Source of the DNA: a virus
Length of the DNA: 25,756 bases
Virus record (IMG/VR): IMGVR_UViG_3300022200_002849
Span: 1-25,756 of that record
Direction: 5' to 3' (one strand)
The position numbers were made by a program, and so were the translations under genes. The notes below the pieces were generated by a model. That model made no database searches. It was not told the origin of the DNA and was given only the letters and a program-made list of their open reading frames with translations. Shown in pieces: positions 1 through 6,109 of this stretch. Numbering within the stretch: the stretch's first letter is position 1; each line of letters starts with the position of its first letter.

Positions 1-192
1 AATGTCCAAGTCAATACCTGTACCATCTACACTTGCCGCAGTTGTAGTGCCAGCGTCGCCGCTAACTTCGTTGCTTGAACCAGTTTGTGTAATATCAATA
101 GTTGTACTTGAACCTGCTTGATCAATGTACACATCGCTGGCAAATACTGTTGAACTCCAAAGTCCTAATAGGACATATAATATTTTGCGCAT
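1..192 (-). CDS. Secreted curlin-repeat-like protein, 3' part beyond window
   Basis: Partial gene: the ATG is at 192-190 and 64 codons are visible before the window edge. Residues 1-18 form a signal peptide (basic MRK, hydrophobic core, probable cleavage after VFA). The mature start reads VYIDQAGSS, then IDITQTGSSN, so Gln25/Gly27 and Gln36/Gly38/Asn41 are spaced as in curlin repeats (I-x-Q-x-G-x-x-N) of CsgA and CsgB. After about residue 42 it becomes Gly/Thr/Ala/Asp-rich. The ATG overlaps the csgG stop by one base (TAATG), so it is probably translationally coupled. Inference: this is the amyloid-like or adhesive substrate of the CsgG/CsgF pore encoded just upstream. Only one to two repeats are seen, so another beta-rich secreted protein is possible. 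Confidence 0.6.
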   Translation of the reverse strand, partial: MRKILYVLLGLWSSTVFASDVYIDQAGSSTTIDITQTGSSNEVSGDAGTTTAASVDGTGIDLDI

Positions 193-1034
193 TATTTTTC
201 TCCACGCACGGAGTTTTCGTCCGTCTTTACTTCTTCTTTAGTATCATTGGCTCCTTCTTCGTGAGTCTTATATGACCAAATACCTATGCGTTCGCCATCT
301 TTAACCAGTTCAACCACACATTGTTCAATTGCTACACGAACAGCATAGTTTACTGGCTCGTTTTCGGTGGTGCCTGATTCTAACTCAAGTGCCTTTGTTC
401 CCATATCAATAAAACGGAACAAACTTACGTGATCGCCAAAACTAACAATAGTTTTAGTAACACTTGTGTTAAGTAAGACTTCGCCACTTTGAACGCTTAC
501 TAACCGCATACTCACAGTTACCACATCCTGGCGGTATTCTGTGCTTGGACCAATACCTAAGTATCTGGCTCCTGCTCCGCCGGTTAACGTGTTAGAGTCG
601 TAACCAGTAATGGCTCCTTCTACTAACACACCAGCAAACAGCATTGGTTTAAGAGGTGTTTCGTCATTGACTTGTTGACGTGCTTGTCGGATAATTTGAC
701 GTTCTTTTGTTAAGTTGTCTAATCCAACACGCTCTACAACCCTAAACCATTCACCTCCGCCCACTTCCTTGAGGGCTTTAATAACCCATACTTCAGCACC
801 TTGCGTTACTGCGTAACTAATATTCGCAAGTTTGTCTGAGGGTTTACGCTGTCCAGTTTTATCTTGAAAACCATATACAGCCGCAACAAGTTTACCGCCA
901 CTAGGAGGCGGGATATCCATAAATCCTTCAACGTGAGTTACAATTCGAGATGGGGGTTCGTACTGTTTAGGCGGGTTTGCTACGCACCCTCCAAGTATAC
1001 CAGCAGCGAGTAGTAGTAGAATTAAGCGTGTCAA
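192..1034 (-). CDS. csgG: CsgG-family outer-membrane curli secretion channel lipoprotein
   Basis: 280 residues, close to E. coli CsgG (277), with similarity along most of the length. There is a lipoprotein signal peptide with lipobox L14-G-G-C17. Shared blocks include AAVYGFQDKTGQ (51-62), ERQIIRQAR (111-119), the VEGAITGYDSN strand (138-148), GGAGARYLGIG (152-162), FRFID (206-210) and NEPVNYAV (225-232). In bacteria nine CsgG subunits form an outer-membrane channel that exports unfolded curli subunits. The start is TTG (1034-1032) and overlaps the csgF stop as TTGA; no in-frame ATG lies before the lipobox. In the constriction-loop region, E. coli Tyr51 and Phe56 appear replaced, while the Asn is kept (N71, followed by I72). 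The acidic C-terminal tail after about 258 is unlike E. coli. Family assignment is firm; role in infection is inference. Confidence 0.93.
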   Translation of the reverse strand: MTRLILLLLAAGILGGCVANPPKQYEPPSRIVTHVEGFMDIPPPSGGKLVAAVYGFQDKTGQRKPSDKLANISYAVTQGAEVWVIKALKEVGGGEWFRVVERVGLDNLTKERQIIRQARQQVNDETPLKPMLFAGVLVEGAITGYDSNTLTGGAGARYLGIGPSTEYRQDVVTVSMRLVSVQSGEVLLNTSVTKTIVSFGDHVSLFRFIDMGTKALELESGTTENEPVNYAVRVAIEQCVVELVKDGERIGIWSYKTHEEGANDTKEEVKTDENSVRGEK

Positions 1035-1522
1035 AATGCGAAATCCCCAACCGGTGTCTGGAACTCAGAGGCTAAATCGCCATTGCTATCGTATATTTCA
1101 ACATATACAATATCGTTCTCACGTTTCCATTTAATGGTATCACCGAATGGGGTTTCTACTTCCGACCAACTTGTGTCTGCCAAGTTACTGCTTTCACCAA
1201 AAAGAGCGTCCGCAATTTGCTTAGATAGTTGTGCATACACACGACTTTCTAAGTTGTTCTTAAACTTGTAAAGATTAGTTGATTTAGCGTCTCGTTCTGC
1301 TTTATCAATAGCGGCTTGTTCGTCGTCTTTTATTTTCTGCTTACGTTGTTGTTCTAACTGATCTATAGTTAGGACGTGGGTACTATACCCATTACCGCTA
1401 AACGCAGGACTATGAAACTGGTGAGTTAACTCACCTGCCTCTGCTTTAAATGTAAACAGTACAAAGATTACTGTTAGAATAATTGCTACAATAGCCGCAA
1501 GGCCACCGTCGTTGCTTTTCAA
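1031..1522 (-). CDS. csgF: CsgF-like curli pore accessory protein
   Basis: 163 residues. An N-terminal hydrophobic segment (about 8-24) ends in AEA, giving predicted mature residue Gly30. The mature start GELTHQFHSPAFSGNG follows E. coli CsgF, which begins GTMTFQFRNPNFGGN: xQFxxPxFxGN is conserved and is the part of CsgF that inserts into the CsgG barrel. An extra charged helix (about 55-85) precedes the LESRVYAQLSKQI segment. The C-terminal half (DTIKWKRENDIVYVEIYDSNGDLASEFQ) matches the CsgF beta region. The start is TTG at 1522-1520; upstream in frame there is no ATG or GTG before a stop, and GGGGG lies six bases upstream as a ribosome-binding region. A late promoter and a sequestering inverted repeat precede it. 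It was recognised from residue pattern and position next to csgG. Confidence 0.83.
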   Translation of the reverse strand: MKSNDGGLAAIVAIILTVIFVLFTFKAEAGELTHQFHSPAFSGNGYSTHVLTIDQLEQQRKQKIKDDEQAAIDKAERDAKSTNLYKFKNNLESRVYAQLSKQIADALFGESSNLADTSWSEVETPFGDTIKWKRENDIVYVEIYDSNGDLASEFQTPVGDFAF

Positions 1523-1526
1523 GTTG

Positions 1527-1565
1527 AACCCCCATTCTACTTGTCCTAGTATTTATATGGGGGTT
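1527..1565 (-). promoter_or_regulatory. Inverted repeat masking csgF ribosome-binding region
   Basis: On the minus strand AACCCCCAT (1565-1557) is perfectly complementary to ATGGGGGTT (1535-1527), with a 21-base loop. The right arm contains the GGGGG (1533-1529) just before the TTG start of csgF, so read-through mRNA would bury it in a GC-rich 9-bp stem. The late promoter lies in the loop, so RNA started there lacks the left arm. The same arrangement controls T4 gene e. Fold and function are inferred. Confidence 0.6.
1550..1557 (-). promoter_or_regulatory. T4-type late promoter TATAAATA upstream of csgF
   Basis: The minus strand reads TATAAATA from 1557 to 1550, the exact T4 late-promoter motif, 28 bases before the TTG of csgF. 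The same motif stands 27 bases before the tail-spike gene. Transcription would start around 1543-1545, giving a leader of about 20 bases. It lies in the loop of the inverted repeat at 1527-1565. Confidence 0.72.
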
Positions 1566-1596
1566 TTATAATGATAAACAGCGTATATAATTGATT

Positions 1597-1962
1597 TTAT
1601 TTGGTTTTGTCGTAGACGCCGTTCCAGTCTTCTGGAGGTTCAAATTGTTGGAATACAGAACATCGTTTTTCTAAATCATCGTAAAATGTGTCCAGTTCGC
1701 CTCGGAATTTGCCACGCAAATGTTCAATAGCATCTAAACAAAACTTCCAATTACGCTTGTGATAATTTTCAATTAGTTTGGCGTGTAGTTTTTTATATTG
1801 CTCCATTGCTGCAATGTCTTGCAATGGGATATGTTCATTGTCAACTACACAATAACTTTTAACAGGTGCTTCATCTTTATTATAAAGAATAGTGTCTAAT
1901 TCAAAGACAAGATATTTATTGTCCACTTGTGCAGCGGCTTCTTCACCAACAATAATATACAT
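1597..1962 (-). CDS. Conserved hypothetical protein with acidic helical C-terminus
   Basis: 121 residues, ATG at 1962, four bases after the clpS stop, with a purine-rich AGAAGAG upstream, so it is co-transcribed with clpS. The N-terminus (MYIIVGEEAA, then KYLVFELDTI) looks like a short beta meander. Residues 55-105 are helical and charged (YHKRNWKFCLDAIEHLRGKF, GELDTFYDDLEKRC). The segment W-x-x-C-x-x-A-x-x-x-L resembles a single tetratricopeptide-like helix pair seen at the C-termini of some adenylate cyclases, but this similarity is weak. No catalytic motif, signal peptide or membrane segment is visible. I do not recognise a function; the position between clpS and the csgF late promoter gives no clear clue. 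Confidence 0.7.
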   Translation of the reverse strand: MYIIVGEEAAAQVDNKYLVFELDTILYNKDEAPVKSYCVVDNEHIPLQDIAAMEQYKKLHAKLIENYHKRNWKFCLDAIEHLRGKFRGELDTFYDDLEKRCSVFQQFEPPEDWNGVYDKTK

Positions 1963-1965
1963 CGA

Positions 1966-2274
1966 TTACTCTTCTGGTTCTAGTTTAACTTGTAGCGGGT
2001 AGCCATTGCTACGGGCACTTACAGTTACTTCAATGCCTTTTTGTTCTGCCATTTCGTATGGCAAAATCGCTACCACTGCCGATCCTTGTACGTGAATGTC
2101 TTCAGTAATCTTTTCAGCACTAATAGGTGCGTAATCAAAAAAATCTACAAGACTATCAATAACAAATTGCATACTGGTTTGTTCATCGTTCAAGTAAATG
2201 ACCTTAAACATAGGTGGTTCTTGTAATGCAATGTTCGGCTTAATTCTAGTTCTGGTATCAACTTGTGTGGACAA
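1966..2274 (-). CDS. clpS: ClpS-like N-degron adaptor
   Basis: 102 residues, the usual ClpS size. PPMFKVIYLNDEQTSMQFVID (20-40) matches ClpS [21 protein letters not shown], and DIHVQGSA (59-66) matches the AVHYQGKA segment. The residues that contact the N-terminal amino group and the hydrophobic side chain are kept: Asn29, Asp30, Thr33, Met35 and His61. In bacteria ClpS delivers proteins with N-terminal Phe, Leu, Trp or Tyr to ClpAP. No ClpA or ClpP is in this window and ClpS does not dock on ClpX, so it probably works with host ClpA. The start is TTG (2274-2272), well supported by AGGAGA eight bases upstream. It follows the hsp20 terminator, so its transcription depends on read-through or an unseen promoter. 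Confidence 0.9.
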   Translation of the reverse strand: MSTQVDTRTRIKPNIALQEPPMFKVIYLNDEQTSMQFVIDSLVDFFDYAPISAEKITEDIHVQGSAVVAILPYEMAEQKGIEVTVSARSNGYPLQVKLEPEE

Positions 2275-2300
2275 ATCTGTTCTCCTGTTATAATAATATT

Positions 2301-2329
2301 TAACAAAATAGGGAGGAAACCCTCCCTAT
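2301..2329 (-). terminator. Rho-independent terminator after hsp20
   Basis: On the minus strand the 9-bp stem ATAGGGAGG/CCTCCCTAT (2329-2321 and 2316-2308) with a four-base GTTT loop is followed by TTTTGTTA. It lies 18 bases after the hsp20 stop and before clpS, so it would separate hsp20 from the clpS-csg genes, at least partly. Confidence 0.8.
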
Positions 2330-2346
2330 CCTGTTACTGCATTATA

Positions 2347-2778
2347 CTACCCTTTGTAGTCAATAGCAATGGTTTTTGGCTTCATTGCTTCTGGAACGAT
2401 TCGTTCTAGTTTAATAGAAAGAATGCCGTCTTCTTGAGAAGCACCTGTTACTTCAACATATTCACCTAAGGTAAATGTACGAGTAAACTTACGTGTAGCA
2501 ATTTTGTTCCAGGTATACTTACGGGTATCTTCTGCCTGCTTTTCGCCTGTAACAGTTAATTGGCCATCTTGAGAAGTGATGGAAACATCACCTTTCTTAA
2601 AACCAGCAACAGCAATTTCAAGTGTAAATTCATTTTCGCTATCTTCTACAATATTATACGGAGGATAGTTGTCCTGCTGTGTGGATTCAAAGTTACGAAG
2701 CATGTGACTCATTAGACGATCAACGCCAATGGCTGTACGGTTAAGAGGTGAGAAGTCGAATGTAGATAGATTTGTCAT
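2347..2778 (-). CDS. Small heat-shock protein, Hsp20/IbpA family
   Basis: 143 residues with the alpha-crystallin domain at about 38-128: YPPYNIVEDSENEFTLEIAVAGFKKGDVSI, then LTVTGEK, and the closing GILSIKLERIVPE, the IbpA-type signature. The C-terminal I-x-I anchor is present as TIAI. These ATP-independent chaperones hold unfolding proteins in oligomers for DnaK/ClpB. ATG at 2778 has AAGGAG seven bases upstream. A near-perfect sigma70 promoter (2857-2885) and a terminator (2301-2329) bracket the gene, so it can be a single-gene transcription unit, probably expressed early. Hsp20 genes are common in T4-like marine phages. The family call is sure; which proteins it protects is unknown. Confidence 0.95.
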   Translation of the reverse strand: MTNLSTFDFSPLNRTAIGVDRLMSHMLRNFESTQQDNYPPYNIVEDSENEFTLEIAVAGFKKGDVSITSQDGQLTVTGEKQAEDTRKYTWNKIATRKFTRTFTLGEYVEVTGASQEDGILSIKLERIVPEAMKPKTIAIDYKG

Positions 2779-2814
2779 GTTAGTCTCCTTATATTAAGCA
2801 AGTCTATTTTTGTA

Positions 2815-2839
2815 TGTAGACCCGACCCCGGCGTCTACA
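2815..2839 (-). repeat. Hairpin in hsp20 mRNA leader
   Basis: TGTAGAC (minus strand 2839-2833) pairs with GTCTACA (2821-2815); the loop can form three more pairs (CCG/CGG) around GGGT. It sits near the predicted 5' end of the hsp20 message and lacks a T-run, so it is more likely a leader structure than a terminator. A second, weak pairing CTTA/TAAG touches the Shine-Dalgarno. Confidence 0.45.
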
Positions 2840-2856
2840 ATAGTATTTATCATTGT

Positions 2857-2885
2857 ATTATAATAAACTAGAAATAGTTTGTCAA
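2857..2885 (-). promoter_or_regulatory. Consensus sigma70 promoter of hsp20
   Basis: TTGACA at 2885-2880, a 17-base spacer and TATAAT at 2862-2857 on the minus strand: full consensus for both boxes. The start point would be near 2850, giving a leader of about 70 bases. Directly downstream, GATAAATA (2851-2844) resembles a late-promoter motif, so the region may serve both phases. Confidence 0.85.
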
Positions 2886-2892
2886 GAAATTT

Positions 2893-3126
2893 TTACCATT
2901 TACCACGTGGTTTTACTGGTAATTCTTGCGAACGAACGTGTTTTGCCCAGCGCCGCTTTGCTGCTTCTTTAGCTGTTTTGCGTTTTTGTGATGGTTGTAC
3001 ATAATTCTGACGTTCTTTAACTTCTTGAAGTACGTTACCACGTTGTACCTTCTTTTTGAGTTTACGCAATGCCTTTTCAACATTGCCATCTTTTACGTAT
3101 ACTTTTGTGCCTTTTGGATTAATCAT
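2893..3126 (-). CDS. rpsU: Ribosomal protein bS21
   Basis: 77 residues, highly basic. VKDGNVEKALRKLKKKVQRG followed by LQEVKERQNYVQPSQKRK matches the bS21 pattern (valine-rich start, A-L-R-x-[FL]-K, E-V-x-x-R-x-x-Y, P-[ST]-x-[KR]-[KR]), and the basic tail AKEAAKRRWAKHVRS is typical of the family. bS21 binds the 30S subunit next to the anti-Shine-Dalgarno end of 16S rRNA and helps initiation. Viral bS21 genes are known in marine phages, including those of SAR11. Inference: it replaces or supplements host bS21 to favour phage mRNA. ATG at 3126 lies 12 bases after the clpX stop and has no visible Shine-Dalgarno. Confidence 0.93.
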   Translation of the reverse strand: MINPKGTKVYVKDGNVEKALRKLKKKVQRGNVLQEVKERQNYVQPSQKRKTAKEAAKRRWAKHVRSQELPVKPRGKW

Positions 3127-3138
3127 AGTTAAATCAGT

Positions 3139-4338
3139 TTATAATAATGCTTCTGGATTATTTATCAAAAGTTCACTAATAACAACACGTCCTATATTGT
3201 TGTTATGGTAGCGGACCAAATTAAACATATGCGGCATCAAAACTTTCTCAAGTTCAGCACGCAATCCACGAGCACCTGTTTTTTGTTCAATAGTACGATC
3301 TACAATTTGCAATAATGCTTCTGGTTCAAATTCTAATTCAACTTCATTACATTTAAACAAATATTCAAATTGACGCAGTAGACTATTTTCAACACTAGTT
3401 AAAATATACACCATGTCTTCACGAGAAAGTTCTTGCACAAACGCGAAACTAGCAAAACGTCCGACAAATTCTGGGATAAGTCCAAATTTAATTAGATCTG
3501 AAGGTAGTAAATCAATGCCAGTAGTATCGATTTTATTAACATCTGCGCCGAAACCAATGCCAGATCCTTGAACCCGCTTTTTAAGAATATCATCTAAACC
3601 AACAAACGCACCAGCAGCGATAAACAAAATATTTTTAGTGTTAACCTCAGTCATCTCACCACCGGGATGTTTGCGGTTGCCTTGGTTAGGCACACGCACG
3701 ACCGTGCCTTCTACCATTTTAAGCAATGCTTGTTGAACACCTTCTCCTGACACGTCACGTGTCACACTTGTTGATTCAGACTTACGTGAAATTTTATCTA
3801 TTTCATCAACAAACACAATGCCACGCTCTGCACGTTCTATATCACCATTGGCGTTTTGTAATAATCTGGAAATCAATACTTCAACATCATCACCAACATA
3901 TCCTGCTTCTGTTAAACTTGTGGCATCGGCAATAGCAAATGGAACATCCAAATAGTCGGCAATTGATTTAGCAAGCAATGTTTTGCCTGACCCAGTAGGT
4001 CCAAGTAGTAATACATTGCTTTTGTCTACTTTGACATCAGTCTTTTTGTTAATTCGTTTGTAATGATTGGCTACTGCCACACTTAGAACCATTTTTGCTT
4101 GATTTTGTCCGATTACATATTGATCTAAATGAGCTTTGAGCTCTACAGGATCAATATTTTTAGACTCGTGTTTCTTCTTACTAGCAGGCTTTTCTTCTTC
4201 CAGCAATTCAACACAAAAATCAACACAGTTATTGCAGATGCTCACTCCTTCACCAACGATGAGTTTTACAACCTGATCTTTGTGTTTACCACAAAAACTA
4301 CATTCATTGATACTTAATTCTGTGTTTGGTTCTGGCAT
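3139..4338 (-). CDS. clpX: ClpX, AAA+ unfoldase of the ClpXP protease
   Basis: 399 residues against about 424 in E. coli. The N-terminal zinc domain has C13-x2-C16 and C35-x2-C38. The AAA+ core has Walker A GPTGSGKT (113-120), pore-1 loop GYVG (146-149), Walker B VFVDEID (175-181), RKH loop (222-224) and sensor-2 TGARGLR. The ClpP-docking loop IGF is intact (261-263). It therefore looks like a full ATP-driven unfoldase able to dock on host ClpP. No ClpP is in the window. Inference: it redirects host proteolysis or remodels phage complexes. It starts with ATG one base after the preceding gene's stop, without a clear Shine-Dalgarno, so it is probably coupled to it. Confidence 0.97.
   Translation of the reverse strand: MPEPNTELSINECSFCGKHKDQVVKLIVGEGVSICNNCVDFCVELLEEEKPASKKKHESKNIDPVELKAHLDQYVIGQNQAKMVLSVAVANHYKRINKKTDVKVDKSNVLLLGPTGSGKTLLAKSIADYLDVPFAIADATSLTEAGYVGDDVEVLISRLLQNANGDIERAERGIVFVDEIDKISRKSESTSVTRDVSGEGVQQALLKMVEGTVVRVPNQGNRKHPGGEMTEVNTKNILFIAAGAFVGLDDILKKRVQGSGIGFGADVNKIDTTGIDLLPSDLIKFGLIPEFVGRFASFAFVQELSREDMVYILTSVENSLLRQFEYLFKCNEVELEFEPEALLQIVDRTIEQKTGARGLRAELEKVLMPHMFNLVRYHNNNIGRVVISELLINNPEALL
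3141..3168 (-). promoter_or_regulatory. Possible sigma70 promoter before rpsU
   Basis: TTGATA (3168-3163), a 16-base spacer and TATTAT (3146-3141) overlap the 3' end of clpX. One mismatch in each box. A transcript would begin near 3134, only about eight bases before the rpsU ATG. GATAAATA (3166-3159) overlaps it, so the function is ambiguous. Confidence 0.4.
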
Positions 4339-4339
4339 T

Positions 4340-6091
4340 TTATATATCGTTAGTTATTTTTTCTTGTATCTTTTGTTTTTCAATTACATTTAGTAATTCT
4401 GGATCATAATCCCCATTTGCAATTTTATCAATTAACATGTCAATATATTCTGCTGAATATGCTGTGCTTGATAATATATTTTTGTCTTGAAGATCCCATG
4501 AACTTCCGTTGCTTCTATATAATTTAGTTGGTTCTAAGTCAGAACGTAAAAATAATCTACCTTCATTTGATTTTTTAGGAAATCTGGAACCAAATGGAAC
4601 TTCGTGTTGTAAATCTAAATGCAATTCTGGGTGTGATTTTATTAATGCATGATCGCGATACATCTTACCATCATAAGAAATATAATCATCGCCCACACGT
4701 GTTAGTCTGACTTTTACTTCTTCGTCCGTAGAAATGCGGCCAGTGCTTTCTTCTGTAGTCTGTTCCGTGTCTTGTGCGGGCTCTTTGTTTGTGTCCACTT
4801 GCTCATTGGTTACTTCCTTTGTTGTTGTTTTTTTCTTTGTTACTGCTTTCTTCTTTACTGTCTTCTTTTTTTTTGGAGCAGCAGGGATAGGTTCTTCTTT
4901 TGCTTCTTCAATTACAGGAACATCATTCCAAACGTCATCAATGTCAGTGTTTTCTGTAACAGTTATCTCTAGCTCGCTTTCTGTACCAATTGACGGTTCT
5001 ATGCGTTGCTCTATGTTCTTTTCTTTATGTTTAGATTGTGCCATCTCAAACGAGTATTGACTTGCTATTAATAATAACACAGCAAGTGGGTCAAATACAA
5101 ATATAATGGTAACAATAACCCAACGTACAGCTTCTTCCAGCAAGTTACGATCTGCTTCCGAGCTGTAAATAAATTCAGCAATATACTTAACAGGGCCAAC
5201 TTCTGCTTCTAACTTGCGGAATTGACTTTCTAATACTGCTTTGTTCTCACGAGCGTCATCAACTTCCTTTTGTACTACGGTTAACTGAGTTTCAATAGCA
5301 GCAATGCGTGATTCGATTGTTCCTGTTTTTTCTTCTGATTGTTCTTTTAATTTTGATAAGCGATCATTGACTTCTGTAAATTGTGGAGCGTATTTTGTAT
5401 CTACTTTGGCTAGATTATCTTCTAAGTTTCTGCGAATACCTTGAATCTCTGTATTGTATTCTGCTTGTGTATCATCAAACTTTTTACGTACTGCATCCTT
5501 ACCAAAGAATGTATTGGATAATTCTGCTTCCATTGCAGCGCGAGCGGTGTCAATCTTTCCATTAATACCAGAAATACTCTTTTCTGCTGCTTCGCGCAAT
5601 ACTGCTTTTTCGGCATTGACTACATCAGTTAAACGTTCTAATTCTTTTTGTTCACGTTCAATTAATGTATCAACACGTGTATCTGCTGTACCAGAGTTTA
5701 ACTTGTCAATTTCACCTTGTAATCTAGCAACTTTCGCTTCGCCGCGAGTAATTGTACCAGTAATCGATTCAATTTTAGCTGTTTGCTCGTCAGATGCTGC
5801 TGTTTGTTCAATATGCGATTTTGAAAGGAACCCAAAAATACCCATGCTTGTAATAAACATGAGTACAACAACAGCAATGGATAGATATGATTTTAGCCAC
5901 CAGATAGCGTTGCGCCAGTGTTTATGTAGCCAAACTGCCGTAACAAGTTTAGCCACTTCTAGCGCAGTACCCATAATTGCCACCGGAATCACACTGGCAG
6001 CAAAAATAGTGGTTAACCCAACTACACTATAATAGATAGCAATAGCCGAAACGCTTAATGCTGTTAGTAGTGTTAGTACATTCAAGAACAT
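4340..6091 (-). CDS. Membrane-anchored coiled-coil protein, function unknown
   Basis: 583 residues. Three hydrophobic segments at about 4-25, 28-54 and 66-89 are followed by a long charged coiled coil (about 100-298, full of E/K/Q/L heptad-like sequence), a further membrane segment (about 322-345), an acidic linker, a Lys-rich stretch (407-425), a Thr/Glu-rich low-complexity linker, and a C-terminal domain (460-583) with [19 protein letters not shown] probable inner-membrane protein with a large soluble coil between membrane segments. The C-terminal GxRFP...G-x-L-F-L-R-x-D pattern recalls a small module found in other marine phage proteins. I do not recognise the whole protein. The next gene, clpX, starts directly after its stop. 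Roles in membrane attachment of replication or in infection control are possible but unsupported. Confidence 0.85.
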   Translation of the reverse strand: MFLNVLTLLTALSVSAIAIYYSVVGLTTIFAASVIPVAIMGTALEVAKLVTAVWLHKHWRNAIWWLKSYLSIAVVVLMFITSMGIFGFLSKSHIEQTAASDEQTAKIESITGTITRGEAKVARLQGEIDKLNSGTADTRVDTLIEREQKELERLTDVVNAEKAVLREAAEKSISGINGKIDTARAAMEAELSNTFFGKDAVRKKFDDTQAEYNTEIQGIRRNLEDNLAKVDTKYAPQFTEVNDRLSKLKEQSEEKTGTIESRIAAIETQLTVVQKEVDDARENKAVLESQFRKLEAEVGPVKYIAEFIYSSEADRNLLEEAVRWVIVTIIFVFDPLAVLLLIASQYSFEMAQSKHKEKNIEQRIEPSIGTESELEITVTENTDIDDVWNDVPVIEEAKEEPIPAAPKKKKTVKKKAVTKKKTTTKEVTNEQVDTNKEPAQDTEQTTEESTGRISTDEEVKVRLTRVGDDYISYDGKMYRDHALIKSHPELHLDLQHEVPFGSRFPKKSNEGRLFLRSDLEPTKLYRSNGSSWDLQDKNILSSTAYSAEYIDMLIDKIANGDYDPELLNVIEKQKIQEKITNDI

Positions 6092-6109
6092 TGTATATTT
6101 ATTAGGTTT

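Noticed and set aside
2815-2839. Hairpin as terminator of rpsU
   Set aside because: It lies downstream of the hsp20 promoter and is not followed by an adequate T-run, so a leader structure fits better.
5454-6032. Plus-strand reading frame of 192 codons
   Set aside because: It is antisense to the coiled-coil gene, has no ribosome-binding site, and its composition is that of a mirror of coding sequence.
6096-6103. AATAAATA before the membrane/coiled-coil gene as a late promoter
   Set aside because: It ends five bases before the ATG, leaving no room for a transcript start upstream of the gene.
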